Assembly (NCBI GenBank): GCA_024691145.1
Contig: JAILNW010000257.1
Coordinates: forward strand, 1 to 5,274
Reading direction: 5' to 3'
DNA from: Lachnospiraceae bacterium
GTDB lineage: Bacteria; Bacillota; Clostridia; Lachnospirales; Lachnospiraceae
Length of the DNA: 5,274 nt
Part shown: positions 1 to 5,274 of the stretch, one piece after another
How the letters are laid out: every line of letters begins with the position of its first letter
Position numbering within the stretch: position 1 is the first letter of the stretch
Notes under the pieces: model-generated
What the model saw: the letters and a program-made list of their open reading frames with translations, nothing else
Told to the model about the DNA's origin: nothing
The model's database searches: none
Program-made: the position numbers and the translations under genes

Positions 1-2
1 AA

Positions 3-1115
3 TTAAAAAAATCTATCATATTCTGGTACAATATCAATTCCCTCTCCATTAGATTTTTGGATATGAATAACTTCTTTGTTTGTTTCATTTCTAAGGCAAT
101 GAAAATCACATTTAATTACAGGATCTAATTTTTCCATTATACTTTTTCGTCTATCTGAATGCCATATTTCATACAATGACTGTGTCTTCGCATCTCCAAT
201 TCTGTATGGTTCTTTTCCTCTCCAATATGGACATACAAAAACACCAGACGGGCAAATTAAAGTTCTCAAATGTGCCGCTGGACAAAAATGATAATCCTTT
301 TTTTGTTGTGTCTGTACACAGTTTAGTGAATCTTCAAGATTAATTGCTGTAATAACTTTAAAATTATCTGTGTCCAAATCTTTTATTTTCTCAATTTGCT
401 CTCTTGCCTCAGCCATACGTTCCTTACTGTGGACAACAAGTGCGTGTGGTCTTCCTCCTGCATAGGCGTAGCTAGGCTTTACCTCAAAATAATCACATCC
501 AATATTCCTTGCCAAAATCGCTGCATCATATATCTCATGAATATTTGATGTAATACCAAATCCATCTGACTCCGTTCGAATTAAATAAGAAAATCCTAAC
601 TTTCCTTTCTTAATCCTAGCCAATTCTCTCATTCCATTAACAATCAATTCAAATTTTGATTTTCCATCTTTAGCTGGACGAAGCCTGTCGAATGTTTCTT
701 TCGTTGCAGCATCCATAGATACCCTCGTCCACGAAGCCCTATTGGCTATTATCTCCAAATATCTAGGAATGAAGTATCCATTCGTTGTTATTCCTACATG
801 AATATCATGTTCTCCCAGATATTCTATAAATTCACCAATCTTTGGATGTGCAAGAGGCTCGCCCCCCCCAATCAACACAACCGCTTTAACACCAATTTCA
901 TACATTTCCCTTCCAATTTGAAATAGCCTCTCATCTGAAAATGATGTAGCATTACTTACTAAATCTTCACTAATACATCCAGGACATGCCAGATTGCATG
1001 CTTCTGTCGTATCCATCTCTACAACAAGTGGTCCTCTTTCCCAATCATCACCAGTGATTCTGTCCACAACAAAAGACTGATGCAACTTTGAGATAATATT
1101 CATTTTCTGTGACAT
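3..1115 (-). CDS. Radical SAM enzyme with SPASM/twitch-like C-terminal domain
   Basis: The 370-residue protein carries the radical SAM signature CxxxCxxC at Cys40, Cys44 and Cys47, which should bind the [4Fe-4S] cluster that cleaves S-adenosylmethionine. GGGEP (83-87) is the SAM-contacting motif of the second strand, and TTNG follows near 110-113. The C-terminal part has cysteines at 266, 278, 288, 295, 336 and 340. The stretch around CPSGVFVCPYW, then IGD and a Leu-x-x-Ile-Trp motif, resembles SPASM/twitch domains that hold auxiliary clusters. The reaction is not identifiable. Coupling to a sugar aminotransferase suggests oxidation, deamination or other chemistry on an aminosugar, as in DesII (deamination) or BtrN (dehydrogenation of an aminocyclitol), but overall layout and length differ from DesII. 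Peptide maturation is an alternative, although no precursor peptide is seen here. A run of eight G lies in the GGGEP codons. The stop is two bases from the left window edge. Confidence 0.88.
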   Translation of the reverse strand: MSQKMNIISKLHQSFVVDRITGDDWERGPLVVEMDTTEACNLACPGCISEDLVSNATSFSDERLFQIGREMYEIGVKAVVLIGGGEPLAHPKIGEFIEYLGEHDIHVGITTNGYFIPRYLEIIANRASWTRVSMDAATKETFDRLRPAKDGKSKFELIVNGMRELARIKKGKLGFSYLIRTESDGFGITSNIHEIYDAAILARNIGCDYFEVKPSYAYAGGRPHALVVHSKERMAEAREQIEKIKDLDTDNFKVITAINLEDSLNCVQTQQKKDYHFCPAAHLRTLICPSGVFVCPYWRGKEPYRIGDAKTQSLYEIWHSDRRKSIMEKLDPVIKCDFHCLRNETNKEVIHIQKSNGEGIDIVPEYDRFF

Positions 1116-2224
1116 CAATTAACCCCCTTGATAATTTCAATAATCTCTTCTATATGCTCTTGCTTTATATCTTCAAAAATCGGAAGCAAAATAACCTGAC
1201 TTGATAATTTTCTAGCTATTATTAAGTCAGCATTCTTATATCTATTCTTAAAGCACGCCTGATCAGCGGTAAGAGGATAAAAATACTTCCTAGTATAAAT
1301 ATTATTCTCTTTCAACTTCTTGTGAAGTTCATCTCTACTAAGTATATAATCATCCTCTACAAATATAGGAAAATAAGCATAATTTCTTGTTGCATTAATA
1401 TCTGGAGAAAGAATTCTTATTCCCTTTACTTCTCTAAGCCCTTCAATATACTTGTCAAATGCTTTTTTTCTTGACTTCAATGCTCTCTCAAAATGCTTCA
1501 AATTGCACAGCCCCATTATGGCAGAAAACTCACTCATCTTACCATTTGCACCAACAGACGCTGTCAACTCTTCATTACGGATACCAAAATCTTTAAGGTC
1601 ATGCATTCTTGCATACATCTTTTCATCTTTACATACAACGGCACCACCTTCAATGGTATTAAAAACTTTAGTTGCATGAAAACTATATATTGATGCATCA
1701 CCATAATTTCCTATACCTATATTATTTCTCTTTATTCCGAAAGCATGGGCTGCATCGTAAATGACCTTAAGGTTATACTTATCAGATATTCTCTGTATTT
1801 CATCCACGTTACATATGTTTCCATATACATGAACAGGAATTATTGCAACCGTTTTTGGTGTTATCAATTCTTCAATCTTTGTTTCATCTATTGTTCCATC
1901 AGATTCTTTTACATCACAGAAAACTGGCTCCAAACGATTTCTTACAATAGCATGTGTAGTTGACACAAACGTAAAAGGTGTCGTGATAACCTCACTTCCC
2001 TCTGGAAAATCAAACGCTTGAATTGCTAATTCCAAAGCCATATGTCCATTCACTGTTAAAGATATTTGAGGAACATCTAAATAATTCTCAAGTTTCTTCT
2101 CCAACTCTTGATGATATTTTCCCATGTTGGTAAGCCAATGACTTTCCCATAAAGGTTTTATGGCTTCTATATATTCCTCATATGAAGGCATTGATGATTT
2201 TGTTATAAATATTTTTTCATTCAT
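1115..2224 (-). CDS. DegT/DnrJ/EryC1/StrS-family PLP sugar aminotransferase
   Basis: The 369-residue protein has the full family architecture of fold-type I nucleotide-sugar aminotransferases. It opens with a substrate-end region containing WESHWLTNMG, then NGHMALELA (59-67), YDAAHAFG with Asp157 expected to bind the PLP ring nitrogen, and SFHATKVFNTIEGG with Lys186 as the Schiff-base lysine. NGKMSEF (227-233) follows. Such enzymes usually move an amino group from glutamate to a keto sugar nucleotide, commonly at C3 or C4 of a deoxyhexose; some act on cyclitols. The exact sugar cannot be told. I chose the ATG at 2224 because family members begin near this point and GGAA lies 9 bases upstream. 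A GTG at 2239 would add five residues but has no ribosome binding site. Its TGA stop shares one base with the ATG of the radical SAM gene, so the two are translationally coupled. Confidence 0.9.
   Translation of the reverse strand: MNEKIFITKSSMPSYEEYIEAIKPLWESHWLTNMGKYHQELEKKLENYLDVPQISLTVNGHMALELAIQAFDFPEGSEVITTPFTFVSTTHAIVRNRLEPVFCDVKESDGTIDETKIEELITPKTVAIIPVHVYGNICNVDEIQRISDKYNLKVIYDAAHAFGIKRNNIGIGNYGDASIYSFHATKVFNTIEGGAVVCKDEKMYARMHDLKDFGIRNEELTASVGANGKMSEFSAIMGLCNLKHFERALKSRKKAFDKYIEGLREVKGIRILSPDINATRNYAYFPIFVEDDYILSRDELHKKLKENNIYTRKYFYPLTADQACFKNRYKNADLIIARKLSSQVILLPIFEDIKQEHIEEIIEIIKGVN
1123..1129 (-). promoter_or_regulatory. Ribosome binding site that fixes the radical SAM start
   Basis: AAGGGGG lies within the last codons of the aminotransferase gene, 7 bases upstream of the ATG at 1115. 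A TTG one codon earlier (1118) would be only 4 bases away, so ATG is preferred. Confidence 0.65.
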
Positions 2225-2250
2225 ATTCTCAATTTCCACTTTTTTATACT

Positions 2251-2283
2251 ATAGGATTCTCTTTTTATACCATATAATCCTAT
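2251..2283 (-). repeat. 8-base perfect inverted repeat near the aminotransferase start
   Basis: ATAGGATT (minus strand 2283-2276) and AATCCTAT (2258-2251) are perfect inverted copies around a 17-base loop that contains GGTATAAAAA. In RNA this could form a stem-loop about 27 bases before the ATG; in DNA it could be an operator. Function is unproven. Confidence 0.4.
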
Positions 2284-2320
2284 CATACAAAAATCAAATA
2301 TTTCCTGGATTTATTGGTAT

Positions 2321-2353
2321 AAAAAAATTTGAATTATCATAATAACTCAAATT
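2321..2353 (-). terminator. Terminator-like hairpin in the leader (possible attenuator)
   Basis: In minus-strand RNA the arms at 2353-2342 and 2337-2326 form a 12-pair stem with one G-U pair and a four-base loop (2341-2338), followed directly by five U residues (2325-2321). The layout is that of an intrinsic terminator, but the stem is nearly all A-U and therefore weak. It lies about 40 bases downstream of the predicted transcript start and before the coding region. It could end transcripts from the upstream module, or attenuate those from the local promoter. On the plus strand the G-U pair becomes a mismatch, so the minus strand is the better reading. Confidence 0.5.
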
Positions 2354-2398
2354 CTAAATTATTTATATTAACAAATGGCTTATTTTCTAATATTTGCT

Positions 2399-2427
2399 AT
2401 TATACACCATAAATTTACAATAGTCAA
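2399..2427 (-). promoter_or_regulatory. Sigma-A-type promoter for the aminotransferase/radical SAM pair
   Basis: On the minus strand a TTGACT -35 box (2427-2422) and a perfect TATAAT -10 box (2404-2399) are separated by exactly 17 bases. Eleven of twelve bases match the housekeeping consensus. The predicted transcript start is near 2392, giving an untranslated leader of about 170 bases before the aminotransferase ATG. The position, 48 bases past the FAD-enzyme stop and pointing toward the next gene, supports a real promoter. Confidence 0.75.
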
Positions 2428-2475
2428 TAGTACAACTAAATAATGACATAGGAGCACAATTAGCCAAACAAAAAG

Positions 2476-3624
2476 TCAACTAATACTCATCTTTTCAAAT
2501 ATTGTTTTATCTATAAAAACTCCATTTTTTATTAAAATCTCTTGTAATTTTTCTATTGTTGGTTTTTTATTATGTAATGAATGATATGCAGCAATTGTAC
2601 CTGCAGCTTCTCCTGTTACAGCACATGAAGGTATTACTCTTGTTAAATCTTGTCCACTATCATCAGCAGATACACATCTTCCAGCAACATATAAATTTTT
2701 ATTTTTACTTCCTTGTAATATTTTTGCGGACAACGAATAGCGTTCATTGGCTTTTTTCCAATTTCCTATCATCCCTATTGAATCTTTAAAGAATATTCCT
2801 TTGTCTTTTTCACTAAACTTATATTCACCATCCAATCTTCGAGTCATTCTTAAGCCGTGAAAACTTGGTATAATTAAAGGATATATTTCATTGTTGTTTT
2901 TCTTTTTTTCTAGTACATCATTTAATATCATTTTTCTTCCTGCAATACAACTCATAGTAATATCTTCCATATCTATTCCAGAATATAATCTACTATCAGC
3001 TGGAATATCCGAATAAATTGGATCTGTTAATCCATTTAATTGCAGATTTTTATTATCGTAAGAAAAATACCATCCTGTTCTTCTATTCTTGTTATCTGTA
3101 ATAGTTTTTTCTCCTGCAAAATAGCATATATCTGCATCACCTGTAGCATCTACAAATGTTTTACCATATATTTCCTTTTTACCTATTTTTGTTTCAATTA
3201 CAACAGATGAAATATTCGAATCAATAGTATTTACCCCAGATATATGACTGCCATATAATATTTTTACATTTTTATTTAATAACTCTTCTTCCATTGCAAT
3301 AGTTAGTGAAGCGGGATTATATCTAACTGCATATCTTTCCTTAATCCTTTCATTCAATATGTTATTGTTTTTTTCCCAAGCTTTTGGAATCTCTCCAGGT
3401 CCATATTTTAATGATAGTTTTAGCAATCTTTCTGCTATCCCAGAACTCATCTGAACCCCATTTCCATCACAAAGAGGCAGATAAACACAAATCAATCCTA
3501 AAGTAGCTAGTCCACCTAATGCATATTCTCGTTCAATCAATAATACTTTACTATTATTTTCAGAAGCTGCTAATGCGGCAGATACTCCAGCTATTCCACC
3601 TCCACATACAATAACATCATACAT
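2476..3624 (-). CDS. FAD-dependent oxidoreductase (FAD_oxidored-type)
   Basis: The 382-residue protein begins with a strand leading into the dinucleotide-binding motif GGGIAG (8-13), with Glu31 at the end of the second strand, expected to bind the adenosine ribose. GGLATLG (37-43) follows. VDATGDADICYFAG (158-171) is the second FAD-contacting motif. The C-terminal YVAGRCVSADD (312-322) and VTGEAAGTIAAY (336-347) close the FAD site. The pattern LRMTRRLDGEY (258-268) is typical of this family (Pfam FAD_oxidored, PF12831), whose members are mostly of unassigned substrate. No signal peptide is seen. The ATG start has AGGAGA (3631-3636) 6 bases upstream. The gene lies 67 bases after the carrier protein, so it is probably co-transcribed. 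It may oxidise the carrier-bound acyl group or a sugar intermediate; the sequence does not decide. The family assignment is strong and the role is open. Confidence 0.88.
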   Translation of the reverse strand: MYDVIVCGGGIAGVSAALAASENNSKVLLIEREYALGGLATLGLICVYLPLCDGNGVQMSSGIAERLLKLSLKYGPGEIPKAWEKNNNILNERIKERYAVRYNPASLTIAMEEELLNKNVKILYGSHISGVNTIDSNISSVVIETKIGKKEIYGKTFVDATGDADICYFAGEKTITDNKNRRTGWYFSYDNKNLQLNGLTDPIYSDIPADSRLYSGIDMEDITMSCIAGRKMILNDVLEKKKNNNEIYPLIIPSFHGLRMTRRLDGEYKFSEKDKGIFFKDSIGMIGNWKKANERYSLSAKILQGSKNKNLYVAGRCVSADDSGQDLTRVIPSCAVTGEAAGTIAAYHSLHNKKPTIEKLQEILIKNGVFIDKTIFEKMSIS

Positions 3625-3691
3625 ATTTTATCTCCTCTCTATTATCTTATTTAGACATAATTCTATATTTTCATCTTACTGTCTGCACTCT

Positions 3692-3913
3692 TTATTTTGA
3701 ATGGTTAATTAACAAAATAATTGAATCTATTGAATCAAACATTTCAGGCTCTATCATTTCTGTTGGAATTTTGATATTAAAATTATCTTCTATGCATATA
3801 ATCAACTCATAAATATCAAATGAACTTAATAGGCCACTTGATATTAAAGCTTCTTCATAATCAAAATAGTCCCCCTTCACTTCTTTAATACACTTTCTTA
3901 CCATTTCTTCCAA
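3692..3913 (-). CDS. Stand-alone acyl/peptidyl carrier protein
   Basis: This is a 73-residue, acidic, helical protein of normal carrier-protein size. The central SGLLSSFDIYELIICIEDNF (residues 26-45) corresponds to the family pattern of Leu-Asp-Ser-hydrophobic at the start of helix II followed by a hydrophobic helix and Glu-x-x-Phe. It is followed by IKIP and by a further helix after EMFDSIDSI. Ser31 is the expected attachment site for 4'-phosphopantetheine. The residue before it is Ser30 rather than the usual Asp, an unusual variant. The TTG start directly follows the TAA of the WcbI-like gene and has a perfect ribosome binding site. Together with the adenylation enzyme upstream this resembles a DltA/DltC-type ligase and carrier pair. 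I infer that it holds an acyl or aminoacyl thioester for the neighbouring enzymes. It could alternatively be a non-phosphopantetheinylated relative if the missing Asp matters. Confidence 0.85.
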   Translation of the reverse strand: MEEMVRKCIKEVKGDYFDYEEALISSGLLSSFDIYELIICIEDNFNIKIPTEMIEPEMFDSIDSIILLINHSK

Positions 3914-5176
3914 TTAAATCCCTCCTTTTGGGAAAATACCATATAAAATATATTCTCTCATTTTTTTTGTATATTCATAATATCTCTCTATATATTCGTT
4001 AAATTCTACAGCCTTGTATCCCTCAAAAGTAAACAATTTATATTTTATAGTTTCATCTAAATATATCTCCAAATCTAATTCATTTGCAACACAAGGATAA
4101 ACTGGAACTTCTGAAACATATACCATTGTTTTCCAATCATAAATTTTGTTATATTCAATTCTGTTATAACCTATAAATTCGAGAAGTCTATTGGTAATTT
4201 CAACAATCACTTCATTCGAAACATGGATATTATCTAAAAAAACTCTTTTTGTTTTAATATTATCAATGATATAATCACTTATTGTAATATTTGCTCCCGT
4301 ATCTTGTATCTGTAATTTGCGTTTGTTCTTATTAAAATTTTTAATTATATCCGATTTTAAATATATATCATCACTTTTTACCTTCCTCATCACATCTTTT
4401 TCGCTCAAACCATCATCAATCATTTTATTAATATTATAATCGGACATTGTAAAAGGTCCATATGCAGATATATTTGATACTACATAATAATCTTTGTTAT
4501 TTATGTTTTTATTAATTGCCTGCATATGTATTATTGGTGCTCCTACAGTTGCAATACTAATTTTTTTACAATTTTCAGGTAATAAAGAAATTAATCCCTT
4601 ATTAATAGCATTTTCCTTCATTGAAATTACATTATTATATATAAATAAATCACAAAAATGTAATAGCCATCTTAAAAAAAGATACCCCAATGCATCAAAT
4701 TGTTTATATGATAACCACATAAATGAATCATATTCTTTATTGAACTCATCAGATTTAGTAATATATTCCTTAATAGGTCTTAAATAACATACTCCATAAA
4801 ATACAGCAATCTTTTTATTTGAAATTATCATTCTAAACCATTCATGCTTAATGTAATCAATTCCGGCATTTAAACCATACGCTACTAATTGATTTTCCAT
4901 ATCAAAACTATCATCAGCACATATTATTATAAATATATTTTCATTATTATTCTTTAAAAAATCATCAACTCTATAAATATTTACAATATGTCCATCATCA
5001 AAAAAACATTCATGTTCATCAGTTCTATTTGATATACAACATTTAATGTTTAACAATTTTTTAAAATCATTATAAAACATGTGTGCTTTCACACCTGCAC
5101 CAAACAAAACAATCTCTTTTTCAATTATACTTTCAAAATAATCACTCTTATCTACAAACTTATTAAAATAATTCAA
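3914..5176 (-). CDS. WcbI-like acyltransferase with N-terminal nucleotide-binding-like domain
   Basis: The 420-residue protein appears to have two domains. Residues about 20-110 look like a Rossmann-type fold: a hydrophobic strand runs into GAG at 26-28 (IVLFGAG), and a second strand IFIIICAD lies at 81-88. Residues about 120-405 resemble the WcbI family of capsule-associated putative acetyltransferases: a strand then YGVCYLRPI (127-135), ISDYI near 299-303, HVSNEV (318-323) followed by a helix, and VPVYPCVANELDL (357-369). WcbI proteins have an SGNH-like fold, bind CoA and are implicated in polysaccharide O-acylation. The usual GNCQ-type motif here has Cys130 but Tyr in place of Gln. There is no signal peptide or membrane segment, so it is probably cytoplasmic. 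It starts with TTG, and its TAA stop abuts the carrier-protein start. I infer it transfers an acyl group, perhaps from that carrier, to a sugar; the substrate is unknown. Confidence 0.68.
   Translation of the reverse strand: MNYFNKFVDKSDYFESIIEKEIVLFGAGVKAHMFYNDFKKLLNIKCCISNRTDEHECFFDDGHIVNIYRVDDFLKNNNENIFIIICADDSFDMENQLVAYGLNAGIDYIKHEWFRMIISNKKIAVFYGVCYLRPIKEYITKSDEFNKEYDSFMWLSYKQFDALGYLFLRWLLHFCDLFIYNNVISMKENAINKGLISLLPENCKKISIATVGAPIIHMQAINKNINNKDYYVVSNISAYGPFTMSDYNINKMIDDGLSEKDVMRKVKSDDIYLKSDIIKNFNKNKRKLQIQDTGANITISDYIIDNIKTKRVFLDNIHVSNEVIVEITNRLLEFIGYNRIEYNKIYDWKTMVYVSEVPVYPCVANELDLEIYLDETIKYKLFTFEGYKAVEFNEYIERYYEYTKKMREYILYGIFPKGGI
3921..3926 (-). promoter_or_regulatory. Ribosome binding site that fixes the TTG start of the carrier protein
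   Basis: A full AGGAGG lies 7 bases upstream of the TTG at 3913, the ideal distance, and 16 bases upstream of the alternative ATG at 3904, which is too far. It sits inside the last codons of the upstream gene, so translation of the two genes is probably coupled. Confidence 0.75.
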
Positions 5177-5187
5177 ACTCTAAATGT

Positions 5188-5192
5188 CCTCC
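5188..5192 (-). promoter_or_regulatory. Ribosome binding site for the WcbI-like gene
   Basis: GGAGG on the minus strand lies 11 bases upstream of the TTG codon at 5176. An in-frame TAG sits two codons before that TTG, so the reading frame cannot start further upstream. The next in-frame ATG is at residue 33, inside the first domain. TTG is therefore the best start, although the spacing is a little long. Confidence 0.6.
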
Positions 5193-5217
5193 ATAGTTAA
5201 ATTATAAATCAAATTAA

Positions 5218-5274
5218 TCAAAATAATTCTTCTAACAATCTTTTCCTATCCTTTTTTCCGTTATTATTCAAATA
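5218..5274 (-). CDS. AMP-forming adenylation enzyme (acyl/aminoacyl ligase), C-terminal end only
   Basis: This is the 3' end of a gene that enters from beyond the right edge of the window. Eighteen codons are visible before a TGA stop, reading YLNNNGKKDRKRLLEELF. The NGKKDRK stretch matches the A10 core motif (NGKxDRK) near the C-terminus of AMP-binding enzymes such as NRPS adenylation domains and DltA-like ligases; its first lysine is the catalytic lysine for adenylate formation in that family. The protein ends about ten residues after the motif, so it has no fused carrier domain. That fits a stand-alone ligase loading the separate carrier protein two genes downstream. A 41-base gap separates it from the next gene, consistent with one operon. 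The substrate cannot be inferred because the specificity pocket lies outside the window. The call rests on one short but characteristic motif plus context. Confidence 0.72.
   Translation of the reverse strand, partial: YLNNNGKKDRKRLLEELF

Larger units (their letters stand above)
2240..2475 (-). other. Gene-free leader region between the two modules
   Basis: No credible gene is seen here on either strand. The stretch holds a sigma-A-type promoter, a terminator-like hairpin with a T tract, an 8-base inverted repeat and three copies of GTATAAAAA. No convincing terminator stands between the FAD-enzyme stop and the promoter, so transcripts from upstream may also run through it. It is the only sizeable gap in the window and appears to be the control region of the aminotransferase/radical SAM pair. 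Confidence 0.7.

Noticed and set aside
2237..2239. GTG start for the aminotransferase
   Set aside because: It has only AT-rich sequence and no ribosome binding site upstream, and the extra five residues do not match the usual family N-terminus; the ATG at 2224 is preferred.
2258..2275. Extended -10-like TGGTATAAA in the leader
   Set aside because: There is no acceptable -35 box at 17-18 bases upstream, and TATAAA is expected by chance in such AT-rich DNA; the promoter at 2399-2427 is far better.
2474..2479. Second TTGACT on the minus strand, overlapping the FAD-enzyme stop codon
   Set aside because: No -10-like hexamer lies 16-18 bases downstream, so it is not a convincing promoter.
3625..3691. 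Possible terminator or promoter between carrier protein and FAD enzyme
   Set aside because: Only a 5-base AGACA/TGTCT inverted repeat with a long loop is present and no T tract follows; no good promoter hexamers were found.
4494..4787. Plus-strand open frame of 97 codons
   Set aside because: It is antisense to the well-supported WcbI-like gene, has no ribosome binding site I can see, and its hydrophobic composition is what AT-rich antisense DNA gives. The same applies to the shorter plus-strand frames at 1452-1693, 1745-1963, 2160-2342 and 2556-2789.
1..5274. CRISPR array, tRNA, rRNA or insertion sequence
   Set aside because: No regularly spaced repeats, no cloverleaf or rRNA-like sequence, and no transposase or terminal inverted repeats were recognised.

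Overview
The window comes from a low-GC bacterium. Strong AGGAGG-type ribosome binding sites, TTG starts and AT-rich DNA suggest a Firmicute of the Clostridia/Lachnospiraceae kind; this is an inference, and no taxonomic marker gene is present. Every gene lies on the minus strand, so the biological order runs from right to left. The content looks like part of a surface-polysaccharide or glycoconjugate (possibly natural-product) biosynthesis locus.

Layout in transcription order: (1) the last 18 codons of an AMP-forming adenylation enzyme, recognised from its C-terminal NGKxDRK motif (5274-5218); (2) a two-domain protein, with an N-terminal nucleotide-binding-like domain followed by a WcbI-type acyltransferase domain (5176-3914); (3) a stand-alone 73-residue acyl/peptidyl carrier protein whose TTG start directly abuts the previous stop codon (3913-3692); (4) an FAD-dependent oxidoreductase of the FAD_oxidored type (3624-2476); (5) a gene-free stretch of about 250 bases with a very good sigma-A-type promoter, a terminator-like hairpin and further repeats; (6) a DegT/DnrJ/EryC1/StrS PLP aminotransferase (2224-1115); (7) a radical SAM protein with C-terminal SPASM/twitch-like cysteines, translationally coupled to the aminotransferase through a TGATG overlap (1115-3).

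The genes appear to form two modules. The upstream one (adenylation enzyme, carrier protein, WcbI-like acyltransferase, FAD enzyme) could activate a carboxylic or amino acid, load it on the carrier protein, perhaps oxidise it, and pass the acyl group to a glycan hydroxyl or amine. This recalls the logic of dlt teichoic-acid D-alanylation but uses a different transferase. The downstream one (aminotransferase plus radical SAM enzyme) could make and then radically modify an amino sugar, in the spirit of DesI/DesII or BtrS/BtrN. The leader between them suggests separate control, and sampled lines suggest a base-composition step across it, from very AT-rich upstream to more balanced downstream. The substrates and the final product cannot be read from the sequence.
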